This document shows, in pieces, positions 35,374-60,224 of a DNA stretch of 64,000 bases. The notes beneath the pieces were generated by a model. It made no database searches, was not told the DNA's origin, and saw only the letters and a list, made by a program, of their open reading frames with translations. Each line of letters starts with the position of its first letter. Position 1 is the first letter of the stretch. The stretch comes from Pocillopora verrucosa. Taxonomy: Eukaryota; Cnidaria; Anthozoa; Scleractinia; Pocilloporidae. The stretch lies in the NCBI RefSeq assembly GCF_036669915.1, contig NC_089318.1, forward strand, positions 22,610,725 through 22,674,724, read 5' to 3'. The position numbers and the translations under genes are program-made.

Positions 35374-36011
35374 CAGTCAAACCTCAATTATTCAGATCTT
35401 GATTATGCAGATTTTTCTCTGGTCCCATATTTTCATGAATATCAATTAGTCACATTCAAAATCCTTAAAACTTTTTCCCATGAAACATCTAACCATTAAT
35501 GCGGCTTCAAAGAATGTTAGAATTATCAATGACTTCAAGCTGTGGCATCTTGAAACAAACTGATTTACATCAGCATTTAAGGGTGTCAAAAAATTGGTTT
35601 TGTTTAAAATGGTTAATTGTAAATACTTTGACAAATTTTGGCTATGATGCTTAATTATTAGAGAGTTTACTTTAATTCTTGCTCAATCTCGATTAAATGA
35701 CGTGTTCAGTCTTATTTTGGCTCATAAGCCCTTTCACTCCCACAAGTGACTAAAAAAGAATTTCTCCCTACACAATCAGTACAGTATCAAATGGAAATGT
35801 GACGAGAATAATGAAAAATACTATTCAGGGGATTATTAGTTGATCCAATATCAAACTCTCCAAAATAACAACATAACAATTATATGCAGACAGTAAGGAG
35901 AATTATTAATGAGATCATTGAAAGTGAAAGGGTTAATAATGACTGTCATATTCTTGATTATCCAGACTACTCAGCCCAGTCCCATGAGTTCTGATAATCA
36001 AGGGTTGACTG
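35374..36011 (+). mobile_element. TA-flanked mariner/pogo-type non-autonomous transposon
   Basis: The left end CAGTCAAACCTCAATTATTC and the right end, whose complement is CAGTCAACCCTTGATTATC, form terminal inverted repeats. Both ends are bordered by TA (35372-35373 and 36012-36013), the target duplication of Tc1/mariner/pogo transposases. No transposase frame is present. A 0.2-kb MITE of another family sits inside at 35727-35935. Confidence 0.8.
35727..35935 (-). mobile_element. MITE, CTTTAACTCCCA family, nested in the TA-flanked transposon
   Basis: Begins AAGCCCTTTCACTCCCACAAG and ends GAAAGTGAAAGGGTTAA, with interior words in reverse orientation (gggattattagttgatcc). It lies wholly within the 35374-36011 element, so it inserted later. 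Confidence 0.8.
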
Positions 36012-36239
36012 TAGCATCAATCAATTCAAGACAAATCATAATTGATAAAGCAACCCAAGTCAATTCTCAGTTTCTTCCAATACCAGACCAATGACTTCAT
36101 AACTAATGCTTAATTTACGTAGATATGAGCTTTAGGAAACTAATAGACCTTAACAGGAAAAGGTGTGTGATTCCCAAACCTGACATCACATGTGGGTTTA
36201 GTTTGTTATTGGTTCTCAGCCTTACTCCAAGGATTTTTC

Positions 36240-37640
36240 TGCAGGCCCTCAGGTTTTCGTCCTTCAACAAAAACCAACTTTCCAAATTCCAGTTTGAATG
36301 GGAAACGGTGGACAAAAGGAGCCACCTACTGGAATGTCCACTGCTAAATTCCATTTATTTATTCCAATTTATCTATTTATTTAAAGGCAAATAAGAAGAA
36401 AGACTTGAATTTGTGATGAGGAAGAGTTCTCAGAGGAATGAAACCTCTATTGAAAGGGTATGGATATTCAGTTAAAAGGGCGTTACATTTTCCAAGGGCC
36501 TAAACCACCTTTAAATATTTCCTTAGACTCATATTTCAGTAGGTAAAAGTAGAATTTAGTATATATGCCTTAATTTATACCTCAGGCCCTCAGGTTTTCC
36601 TCTTTCCACAAAAACCAACATTCCAAATTTCAATTTGAATGGGAAACAGTGGACAAGAAGAGCCACCTACAAGAATTTCCACACTAAATTCCCATTTATT
36701 TATTCCAAGCTATCTATTTATTTAAAGACGAATAAGAAAAAAGACTTGAATTTGTGATGAGCAAGGGTTCTCAAAGGAATGAAACCTCTATTGAAAGGGT
36801 ATGGATATTTAAAAAGGCGTCACATTTTCCAGGGGGCTAAACCACCTTTAAATATTTCCTTAGACTCATATCTCAATAGGTAAAAGTAGAATGTGGTCTT
36901 CATGCCTTAATTTATATCTTATGTATACCTGAAGTTGAGAAAATGCAAAAAACCTTACTCTAAGAGTTTTTCTGCAGGCCCTCAGATTTTCTTATTTCCA
37001 GAAAAACCAACATTCAAAATTCCAGTTTGAAAGGGAAACAGTGAACAAGAAGAGCCACCTACTGGAATGTCTATCGTTAAATTCCCATTTATTTATTACC
37101 ATTTATCTATTTATTTATTTAAAAGGCGAATAAGAAGAAAGACTTGAATTTGTGATGGGCAAGGGTTCTCAAAGGAATGAAACCTTTATTGAAAGGGTAT
37201 AGATATTCATTTAAAAGGGTGTTACATTTTCCAAGGTTCCAAACCACCTTTAAAAATTTCCTTAGACTCATATCTCAATAGTTAAAAGTAGAAAAACCAA
37301 CATTCAAAATTCCAATTTGAATGGGAAACAGCAGACAAGAAGAGCCACCTACTGGAATGTCCACTGCCAAAATCCCATTTAGTTATTCCATTTATTTATT
37401 TATTCATTTATTCAAAGGTGAATAAGAAGAAAGATTTGAATTTGTGATGGGCAAGGGTTGTCAAAGGAATGAAACCTCTGTTGAAAGGGTATGGATATTT
37501 AAAAAGGCATTTCATCTTCCCGGGGCCTAAACCGCCTTTGAATGTTTCCTTAGACTCATATTTCAATAGGTTAAAGCATTAATGTAGTATTCATTCCTTA
37601 ATTCATATTTCGTGTGTACCAGTAGTTGAGAAAATGCTAT
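36240..37640 (+). repeat. Degenerate tandem array, four copies of a 0.29-0.39-kb unit
   Basis: Units start near 36240, 36582, 36974 and 37290 (5'-truncated). Each reads CAGGCCCTCAG, AAAACCAAC, GAATGGGAAAC, AGAGCCACCTAC, a TTTATTTATTCC stretch, GACTTGAATTTGTGATG, GAAACCTCTATTGAAAGG and ACCACCTTTAAATATTTCC. Unit length varies by internal indels. No long coding frame is conserved between units. Confidence 0.88.
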
Positions 37641-38213
37641 AACTTTTGCAAGGTTTTGGTAGATAGTGATCGATTGCTTGTAAAATTGCTTCTAAAGTAA
37701 AGTTAATTGTACATCTGAATCTATTTATTATATTTGAGAACTGCTCAATGAAGGCCTTAGCTCAACAACCATGGGCTCAACAATCATGGTTTTACATCAA
37801 TGTTTATATTGTAGTTTTGTTCATTCATTGTTAAATGTAGAATAAACTCATAGCGACTTTGTAATCCTTGTGTACTTAATCAAGCTACTCCAAACATAAA
37901 CTCTTGTGTTGGCTATAAATTTCCCTTCTTTGTTGTGTGCCATTTAAGCTATGCGTTGCATTACTTGGAGATGGCGAAGGCTCTCTGAAGATCTCTGAAC
38001 ACTTTTACTGTTCATACATACATACCTTATTTTAAAGAAGGCTTCAATTTTCCAGAGTATTCCCTGGTCACAAAATTGTAACTAGTCGCAGTAATGTTTC
38101 GGGCAGTTATTACTGCCTTTAACAGCAGAGAAATCCAGGCGCTGAAATTTAAATGAAGTGCAGCTTCTACTCGATTCGCTGCTATTATTAACAGCAAACT
38201 GAAGACTTTTCAT

Positions 38214-38239
38214 CCCCTCCCCGCCCCCGCCCCCACCCC
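38214..38239 (-). promoter_or_regulatory. GC-box cluster / G-quadruplex-prone tract upstream of MCM5
   Basis: The minus strand reads five runs of four or five G with single-base spacers and includes overlapping GGGGCGGGG GC boxes. It lies about 340 bp upstream of the MCM5 ATG. Sp/KLF-type binding or quadruplex formation is inferred from sequence only. Confidence 0.5.
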
Positions 38240-38480
38240 TTGCAATAATTGACCTAACGTCCCTCGTTTCCAGTGGTTGGCAATTGTTCTTGCTAAGTAT
38301 GGACAACGTACATTTGAAGGAAAAGTGCACTTTTTTTTCAAAACTAACAAGTTTTCTCAACACTAAACTGTGCGAGTTCCCAAGGTATTGCAGCAGAGAG
38401 GAGGCGAAAACTACTTTCACATCCCTGGCACGGCAAGAACGTTACCCTATGACTATTTGATCACATGATCTGAAGAGCTG

Positions 38481-38527
38481 CCAATCTGCCAATCAGGAAA
38501 GAAAATTACCTTGGTTTTCCCGCCAAA
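38481..38527 (+). promoter_or_regulatory. Two CCAAT boxes and a consensus E2F site in the MCM5 proximal promoter
   Basis: CCAAT at 38481-38485 and 38489-38493, then TTTTCCCGCCAAA at 38515-38527, which fits the E2F/DP consensus on both strands. The E2F site ends 53 bp before the ATG. MCM genes are classical E2F targets in animals, so S-phase regulation is the expected role. Confidence 0.75.
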
Positions 38528-38580
38528 TTTGTTCTCCCGGGAAGAAGCAAGTAGTGATCAGTTGGCAACTTTTCACAGAA

Positions 38581-47091
<8,511 letters not shown>

Positions 47092-47329
47092 TCAAAGCCA
47101 ATTCTGAGAACTCTTTAACTCCGACTTCACCTCTGGCATTTACAAGTCTTTATGGGGCAAGTCAGAATCTTGTGCAGTTTCTACAAGCTCTCAGCATTTA
47201 TTAAAAATTTTCTTGTGTACAAAAATGTATCTAAGCTGTCCAGAAACGAAAAGTTTGTATTGCATCTCTTCAAATTGTGTTTTGAAGTGTTCATGTGTAA
47301 GGAGTGCTGCATGCATGTTAGTGGATGAA

Positions 47330-47335
47330 AATAAA
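47330..47335 (+). promoter_or_regulatory. Candidate poly(A) signal AATAAA for MCM5
   Basis: A canonical hexamer about 240 bases after the stop codon, which would give a short 3' UTR. Confidence 0.7.
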
Positions 47336-48075
47336 TGGTAAAGGTCAAAAAATTTTTGATTAGTCTGAATCTAAGGGAGTCCAATGTTTTGCATTAGTCC
47401 TCTTACAATTGGGTTCAGGGAGACACTATACTTTCAAAGTGCATTCTCTTCACCCAGGTGTGTTTATTGAAAGCAGATAAACCTGAGGAAATACAGAGGG
47501 TAACCATGCATTGACATGGCTTACTACCCACTGAGGGGTAAGTTACCATACACATTGTTGCTTCACATTACAGAAAGGGGGGAAAGCTTTCACAGGATGG
47601 GACATCTGTCTTGTTTAAATTAGAAATCAGTTTAGCTCAGCTGGAACAAAATAAAAGAAAGCCTCAAAACACAAGGACCTAATTTTTTCCATTTCTCTCA
47701 CACTCGGCAGATCAAATACTGGAAAATAACAAATAGAGTTTGTTGAAAAATCTTTTAATTCCTATACAACTCAAGGAGAAATCAAAGAATGCTGTTGCCA
47801 AGTTAGAAGTGTTTTTATTGTTACTAGTTCTCTCTAGTGTTTGCATCTACAAAACAGTCCTTTGTACTGGTTCACATGGAATACTTAGAGTACAACTTGA
47901 GCTTGAGTATGCTCCTACAAAGTCACACAATCTCTTTGTCCACATCTTTGAGCAAGGAGTTTCAGAGATTGAGAGAAGTCACAGAGTTGTTTACAAGGAA
48001 GCTTTAAGTATGCAATTTACAAATCTTTAACAATGTATTTTAGACATTCAACTGGGAAAGAAGAAAATCATCCTT

Positions 48076-48286
48076 TTAACCCTTTCACTCCCAAGATCTG
48101 ATTAGTGATTCTCCTTACTATCTACCATACAATTCCTATGATGTTAGTTTAGAGAATTTGGTATTGGATCAGCTAATGATCCCATGATTGATATTCTTCT
48201 CTATTCTCATCACCTACCTGCGTGATATTGTATTGATATTGTAAGGAGAAATTCTGTCTTGGTCACTTGTGGGAGTGAAAGGGTTA
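48076..48286 (+). mobile_element. MITE, CTTTAACTCCCA family, well-preserved copy
   Basis: TTAACCCTTTCACTCCCAAG and TGTGGGAGTGAAAGGGTTAA are matching inverted termini. The interior is very close to the 27516-27723 copy. Confidence 0.85.
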
Positions 48287-48310
48287 AAGCTATCAATATC
48301 TCTCTTTTCT

Positions 48311-48503
48311 CTTAACTCTCTAACTTCCAGTGGCAATCAACATGAAACTTAACATCCAACACTGTCCAGCACACAGGTAATGAGAATGCTTATAAAGCAG
48401 AAGCTGTTCTCTTTATCAAACACCAAATTCTCATTACTAATTTAGGAAATGTACTACAGTTACAGGGGAGAATTAACAAACAGACCTTGGGCATTAAGGG
48501 CTT
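48311..48503 (+). mobile_element. Diverged MITE related to the 41358 variant
   Basis: Starts CTTAACTCTCTAACTTCCAG and ends CTTGGGCATTAAGGGCTTTA. Shared interior words are atgagaatgct and caccaaattctcattac. Confidence 0.65.
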
Positions 48504-49971
48504 TACCTCGGAAACACTGACAGTAGCAAAAAAGCACACCATCTTCAGTCTGTATTGAAGACAAAGTCAAAATTTACTTCTCTGGCAATCAACTCTGCCT
48601 GCAATACAGGCTATCTTGCCTTATGCAATTTAGTACAAGGCTCACCTACAAGGAGCTCAAGTTATATTGTTACAAGTTTTAGCATTCAAAACTTTGAAAA
48701 GTAGATTCTAACATGGAGTTGCTCTTGGATTTACAATCTACAAAAGTTACATTCTGTGGTTGAAATAAAAATTTCAGTACATGTAACTTCATCTACTTTA
48801 TGAACATAACTGTGAAACTAAATTTAACACAGACAGGCAGATCAACCACAATCTATTACTGTTTTCATGAAAAAAATAATGATTGCAACATTGAACCAAT
48901 AACTTATGTTGAAGTACTCAGACTGTAGTTGAAACCTTAAGATGGCTCATGACCACATCCTTTATCCTTTGTTAAACTATTTATCAACTGTGCAAATTCC
49001 TTTTCTGCTAATGAGGTGGAAATACATGTAGCATCCAATATTTCAGGTGCATCAGGACTATCCTCTTTGGAAAACACACAGACTTTCAGAATCAATCATG
49101 ATCTGTACCAGTAACTGCTACTGCTACTTCATTTTTTCACAACTTAAGTTACAGATTTATGTGCCTCATTTGCCCATTATATGAATAGAATTACAACAGA
49201 AATATATACCAAGTAAACTCAGTATAGTCCTGTTTGATGGCAACAAAATTTTAATTAAATTATCTATTTTTTGCACCTTGAAATTCAGTTGTAGGTTTAC
49301 AGAGGAATAAAACTGCAACATCTAATTTGTGCTGTGATCAAAAATAACTACAAACTGAAATTGTAACTTCTAGGAAAGAAAAAACCTTCCAGAACTCTGA
49401 CTAAAAGTGAATAGATAAGCAGCCAATAAATTTAAGGCAGAGGGCTTAGAAATGGCTGGTTATCTTTCCACATCATTATCATGAACATCACACTCAAAGC
49501 TATCTTTCAGTTTTAACTCAATTTCATCTACCACTGACTTTGTGAAGAAACTGCTAAGTGTGCTAAGTGCACTGTTTAACTTTAAAAATTCCTGAACCTT
49601 GGCCAAGAAGCTTCACTTTTCTCAATCAATTATAAAACATTTTAATGCCAGACAAAACACACAAACACACGACAAACTGAATTTCAGATAAATAAGTAAA
49701 AGGATAAACCAATTGTCTGGCAAATGTACTCTGTTTAAGGTAAGCTAAAATAATTTTATCACAAATAACTTGTGAATGATCTACAGACCATTCCATTCTG
49801 AGAAACTGCAGTAAACATGGTATCTACAACACCAATAGGAGGAGTTGACTTTTTGCCAAAAATAAACAAAACTATCTCAGTATTGAGGAGGATTTGATAA
49901 CTTGTATCACAAACAACAAGTTTAGAGTCCTTTCAGTAGAAGAAGCAAGGCTTGCTAACTAAATCTCAAGC

Positions 49972-55312
<5,341 letters not shown>

Positions 55313-55425
55313 ATCAACTACCAAATAATTTTTAGTCAACGACAGTTTCTGGAGGTATTTTCCTTATTAGGAACTATTTTCCGTATTTGGTAATACTACC
55401 CATGTGACCATCAGACAAGTCCAAG
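55313..55425. promoter_or_regulatory. Bidirectional promoter between PPP1CB and GADD45GIP1
   Basis: Only 113 bp separate the two start codons, which point away from each other. ATGGCG occurs at both: CCAAGATGGCG at the GADD45GIP1 ATG, and GATATGGCGG on the minus strand at the PPP1CB ATG. Both resemble YY1 sites that overlap translation starts in many animal housekeeping genes. No TATA box is evident. Confidence 0.7.
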
Positions 55426-58413
55426 ATGGCGAACAAATTGGCAGCATTTATGTGTAGAAGTTGTAATCGCTTATGGAGTTCTTTTAGTCTTCAAAATCTC
55501 CCATTTAGGCTAACATTTGGAACATTACAGATACAAAGGTAATTAAATAGCTTAATAATTATAAACTAGTGGCTAAACAAGGCTGCGTGATCAGTCAGTA
55601 AGGGTATTCTCTTCAAATATACACAGTTTTTTATCGACAACTCATGCAAAGATTTTTTAACTGAAAGACCTATTGTCATTAGAAAAAAAAATTTCTTTAT
55701 GAACATCACTTATGGTTTTCCTTTAGATGAATTCCGTTTAGTTGGAGAACATTGTACTTTGAATTCATGAATGATCTCACACGACTGCACGTCATTGATG
55801 GACTGTTCCTAGCTCACGTGCAATCTATCAACTGATGTGACTGCACGTGAGCTGCAGAGACAAAGGTAGCAATTCTAACCCTTTGAGAAATTTGGTTGAG
55901 TTGCATTTTCAAGAGAAACAATTGATCGCAAGTGAAATTTTTAAAGGACTGCTATGTCATTGCTATTGCCGATAATGAAGACCTCTCTTCCATGCCCTCC
56001 TTAATTGCACCCTACGTCTGTTTTACTCAGATGTTATGTAATCATATTAAGATGCAATGAATCTGCCATTAATTTTAAAGTTTTTCTTGCTTCATTGATG
56101 TCTGCTGTTTGACAGCAGACATCAATGTTGTTTGTTGTTTGATGTTTGATGTTTGCTGTCTGGTTCCTCATTCATTTATTGTTTTTAATATTATTTTTTT
56201 GCGCACACACTTTTTAACCTCATTGCTATGTGGGAGACCAGCTAAAACTTTGCCACATGGGAGGGAGGGGGGGCTTGAGGGAAGTTTGGACAGAGTTTTA
56301 CTGCGTAGGCCATTCAAATCTGACCCTGTTTGGAGAAAAAATGGTTTATGACAAATAAGAGAGTGCCAGACCCTCTTGCAACCTGAAACTTCTGATGCAG
56401 ACAAATTTCTTTGTTCAAATTTTGGCATATTGAAAGTGGCAAGAGCTTTAAAACACCAGGTTGACTTAAAAGTCAAGCAGGAAAATTTGAAACTAAAGCT
56501 CTTGAAATTTTCTCCAAGGCTTCCTAGTGAAAGACAAGATTTATGTGATTGAAGAAGAACTTTATTATGATGATGAAGTTAAGACCCAATTTGAGAGATT
56601 TCAAACATTTGGAGAGCCAAAAATATTCCATGGGTATTGTACTACAGAATACAAATTTAATCTATAGCTTGCTTAATAAACTCTTTTTTTTTTTCACTCA
56701 GAAATTTATGCAGCAAAGCAACAGATGCAAAGGAACAAATAGATAGAGAGGAACACCTTGATCCACCTGCACATTTATTGCAGAGCCGTGGAATGGGAAC
56801 TCCTGTACTCAAGGAACACATACCAGGTAGGGTGCAACCTCAGTTAGTGACCATATCCCTGCTGTACATTTATTCTTGTGTTAATCTCTTTGTGTCGACC
56901 TCCATTTTACATCAGCAAAAGCTACTAAAGTGTGTCCCAAATGCCAAAAAATAACTTTAAGAAGCTTCAAGCCTTAAATAGCTACAACACCCTTTGTGGT
57001 TGCTTCATTCTCCTCAGTTCAGAACTGTGATAAGCCATTGGTGCACTGATCGTTTAGTCTGACACACTCCCTTTTTTGTTTTTAATCTGTTTCTTATTTT
57101 AACAGTGCACCCTGAAGTGGCAGAGATCCTAAGGAAGTCCAAAGGTCAACTAGTAGACGGCAAATGGCACAAGCCTTTGTACAATGCCAGAGCGTTAGCA
57201 GCTTTAAGAAATGAATATATAGCTAAAGGCTTCTATTGGCCAGAGAGACCAATGCGTGACAGGGGACTGGATAGAACGCCAAAAGGACACAAGCGAGAAA
57301 TTCGAAAGGAGGAAAGGTGAGTTATTATATTTTTCATGAACCCTTTACACTCTAACATCAGTATGCATATTCTCCATACTGTTCTCTAAACGTTTACCAA
57401 GTAGCTGACAAGGAGAATTTGTTTAACAATCAAGAGCCTCTTAAGTTGGTGGTCATTTCCTTTATTCTTGTTACCTTAACATGTGATTCAGGGCTGATAT
57501 TGTAGGGAGATATTTGATGCCAGTCACTCTTAGAGGTCAAAGGATCAAAGTAATATTTTATCATGTTGTATGAATGTCTGAATGCAAGTAACTTGGTGAA
57601 GGACTTTTGTTCATAGTAGAGACTGATGTTTTGACAACTTCAATGGAATTCAACATCAGAGTCAAGTGATGACAACTTCCAACTCCAATGATGACCTCTG
57701 CATAGGTTGTTAAAATGTCAGTCACTACTAGGGACAACATTCCTTCCCAGGAGCACTCTCACCCAGACAATCAGACAATTATGCTCCTAAGGTCAAACCG
57801 TTTACCCTATTGTGAAGTTTAAAACTACTCCTGTCATCTCAAAAATACTGAATTTATTCTTCTTAAACTTCCTTTGAGATAAATTTTTCATTTGATTCCC
57901 TTATTCAAAAGCGGAGCTTAAGGGAGTTTGTCATGGTTGATGCAAGTGTTTAATTTGTAATTGGAGTGAATTTTCTCCATCCTTGAATATTTTTGTGGCT
58001 TTTTAGTTAAGCTTTCCTGTTTTGCCGATCTGCCCTTCCGTAAGACTGATATTTTGCACGTCTCAGAAAACGACTTGAAAGTTTTACGCCCAGCTCTCTG
58101 AAGGGAAGAGATAAAAAAACAAGCTATAACACTGCTGGCTTTCTACTCACTTTTTAGGCTAGCAAGAATTGCGGAAAACATGGCCAAGATGCCAGAAATT
58201 GTCGCCGATTATCGTGAAAGGATGCGAGAAAAGAGAGCCAAATTGAAAAAGGAAAAAGAGGAGGCGAGACTGCGGAAAATTAATGCGCAGAGGCTTGGTT
58301 ACGATGTAAGAGATCCTCGAGCCCTAATGGCGATGAAAGGGGAACTTGCCGACTTAAAGCGGAAAAATAGATGGAAGAGGCCAAAGAAAGTGAAACTGGG
58401 AACAATTGCGTAG
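55426..58413 (+). CDS. GADD45GIP1: GADD45GIP1 / CRIF1 / mitochondrial ribosomal protein mL64
   Basis: Large-subunit mitoribosomal protein near the polypeptide exit, needed for membrane insertion of mtDNA-encoded OXPHOS subunits. The vertebrate protein is also described as a nuclear cell-cycle regulator. Exons: 55426-55538, 56702-56826, 57106-57316, 58158-58413. The joined 705 nt give 234 aa (human 222). The N-terminus is basic and hydroxylated without acids (RSCNRLWSSFSLQNLPFR), fitting a mitochondrial presequence. The family core is HPEVAEILRKSKGQLVDGKW, then NEYIAKGFYWPERP. The conserved tail RIAENMAKMPEIVADYRERM runs into a long basic coiled-coil helix (KLKKEKEEARLRK), LGYDVRDPRA, and a lysine/arginine-rich end. 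Intron 1 carries a perfect hairpin and intron 3 a MITE. Confidence 0.92.
56093..56127. repeat. Perfect 16-bp-stem hairpin in GADD45GIP1 intron 1
   Basis: CATTGATGTCTGCTGT, then a TTG spacer, then ACAGCAGACATCAATG. Followed by TGTTTGATG-type short direct repeats to about 56160. It could be a cruciform-prone site or a foldback remnant. Confidence 0.9.
57339..57547 (+). mobile_element. MITE, 'CATCAGTATGCATATTCTCC' subfamily, in GADD45GIP1 intron 3
   Basis: Starts AACCCTTTACACTCTAACA and ends AGTCACTCTTAGAGGTCAAAGG. The interior is nearly identical to the 28767-28978 copy. Confidence 0.8.
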
Positions 58414-58495
58414 ATGAAAAGTTATTTGAGGTGTATGAGTAAAGGGTTATCTTTCCAGACAATTTGCTTTTATCAATTGAGTCGATAGAGCGCTT

Positions 58496-58728
58496 TTTGA
58501 TTGAGTGTCGTAAAAGCAAAATCAATGTAATCACGACTGTCAATCATAGGCAAGAGAATAACTGACTAAAGCGCGGGAAAACGCGGGCGACCAAGTCGTG
58601 ATTGCTTTCAGTTTTGCATCTGATTGGTTGAGGGAATAGCGCAAGTTTTCTGGAACTATCACATAGCTAAGTAAAGCAAAACCAATGCAATGTCGGAGTA
58701 CTTTCGACACTCAATTGAAGATTGCCAT
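58496..58728 (-). mobile_element. Foldback MITE, 'AACCAATCAGAT' family
   Basis: TTGATTGAGTGTCG at the left is answered by CGACACTCAATTGAA at the right. The interior GCGGGAAAACGCGGGCGACC, then GCATCTGATTGGTTGAGG, matches in reverse complement the decayed copy at 24905-25015. Confidence 0.75.
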
Positions 58729-59675
58729 CGTAAAGGGATTCTTAAGCTGACGTTTTAGCGTAATCGTTATGACGAAGGGCTTGTAATGCCCCCTACCGAC
58801 GCAGCACCACAGTTTCTTGAGAAATTCACTTCCTTTATTTATGTGTTATCTCTCCAGTTGAGTTACATCGACATTAAGACTTAATCTATAGGCGCTAACC
58901 GTTAGTCGAAGCAGACCGACGAGATCCTTTCCCTAACTTTCAGATGAAGTACATCTGATAAGTGAATGCAATTAAAGAATGGTATGGTTATTTTCGTGAG
59001 TACCCTTTGGCGAATTCGCGCTTTTTCTCATTCAATGCTTTGATGGCTTGCCTTGGTTGCATATCATAATGCATTAATGTCGGATCATTCTACCCGATGA
59101 AAGAAACAGTAATTTGCAAACGTGATTGTCATCCTCTGTTTTTACTAAAATGTTGAGGTATTTCCATCTCCAACACTTCTGGTCGCTTTTATGTTACGTA
59201 AATATCAGCGAGCGCGCTTAGATGCTATTTCGGTTAAGTTAGAAGTTCAACCCAAGACAGGCGAGAAGGACATAGAAAGTCTGCCCGCTTTATTGAATAC
59301 ATCCCTCCTTTCACCACTACTTCTGGTTTAAAATGACAAAAGTTTTGATAGGGAAACATGCTCTTCTGCTGCATTGATACTTGCAGACTCGCCGAGATAT
59401 GTATGCATAAGCGACAGAAGAAGAAAATTAACTTGTACCCGTAAATCCTGAATTTCCTTCTATTTTCTCTGCTACAAACCGGGAACGAGCCAATGTTTTG
59501 ATAAAACACAACAGTCTTGGCTGAGTTTATTTCATTCACAAAACGGATGTCGGTATCAATTTAAGGCTACATATTAAGATAATCGGTTTCTTAACAGGAC
59601 AGTATAATATACAGATTTAGCCAAGCCTAAAAGCGGAGCTTGCATTTTTTTTCCCGCACGTCTCAAGGGCACAAC

Positions 59676-59752
59676 GCCTTGCCCGGGCCAGGACTAGAAC
59701 TCAGGTCGTCCGACTCAGAGCCCAGTGCACTGACCACTGGACTACCGGACAA
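59676..59752 (-). repeat. tRNA-derived SINE head / degenerate tRNA-like sequence
   Basis: On the minus strand TAGTCCAGTGG (complement of 59734-59744) fits a pol III A box, and GAGTTCTAGTCC (59691-59702) is a B-box-like sequence at tRNA spacing. No complete cloverleaf with a proper acceptor stem could be drawn, so it is a SINE or tRNA relic rather than a functional tRNA. Confidence 0.5.
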
Positions 59753-60224
59753 AGCCGTGGTACAATTGAGCACGCATGTTAAAAGTAGCACCTTGTACGG
59801 TCGTATGGTCGTACAACCAAATTTTTTCGGCTTGATGGGTTACCACTATTTTGTATAATTATGGGGCTACGCTCTACGAGCTCCGCTATTATGTGTAAAA
59901 AAAAAAAAAAAACAAAACAAATCAAGAAAAGGAAAGAAATAGCAGAGCTAATGATGCCAAACAATTGGCCGCTGACAAAACTTCATCCGAACATTTTCCT
60001 CATCCTGGTCAACGAATTTTTAGATCTCTACTTTCTGTTCTAGCCACACATCTGGCGCGCTGTATTTGTGTGTAAACGCCATTGTGTTTCTTTAACCAGT
60101 AGCTCTCGGGGTTGCAGATTAGATGTCTCTCACCTAGTAACACTCAACGGCGGCATTTTTCGTTCATGCAGAGGTAATCAAACACAATCCAAAGTGTAGA
60201 TGTATTCAAGATCAGTATAATGGC

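Larger units (their letters stand above)
34830..38580. other. Intergenic between HEPN/NB-ARC gene and MCM5, repeat-rich
   Basis: Contains the 3' UTR of the HEPN/NB-ARC gene, a TA-flanked inverted-repeat transposon with another MITE inserted in it (35374-36011), and a degenerate 0.35-kb repeat array (36240-37640). The last 400 bp are the MCM5 promoter. No further coding sequence was recognised. Confidence 0.7.
47092..49971. other. Intergenic between convergent MCM5 and PPP1CB
   Basis: Contains the MCM5 3' UTR (AATAAA at 47330), two MITEs at 48076-48286 and 48311-48503, and the presumed PPP1CB 3' UTR. A 96-codon frame at 47740-48030 has no recognisable similarity and was not called. Confidence 0.6.
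58414..60224. other. Intergenic between convergent GADD45GIP1 and K2P channel genes
   Basis: Holds a foldback MITE (58496-58728), a fragment containing CACCACAGTTTCTTGAGAAA near 58805 that is shared with the 50829 repeat, and a tRNA-like SINE head at 59676-59752. A 101-codon antisense frame at 59234-59539 has no recognisable similarity. Confidence 0.6.

Noticed and set aside
47740..48030. 96-codon frame between MCM5 and PPP1CB
   Set aside because: No recognisable domain, and it lies in the 3' flank of two convergent genes. Length is unremarkable for AT-rich intergenic DNA.
56093..56127. microRNA precursor
   Set aside because: The 3-base loop and 16-bp stem are too short for a normal precursor.
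59676..59752. Functional tRNA gene
   Set aside because: Box-like motifs exist but no complete acceptor stem or standard anticodon arm could be drawn. Called a SINE/tRNA relic instead.
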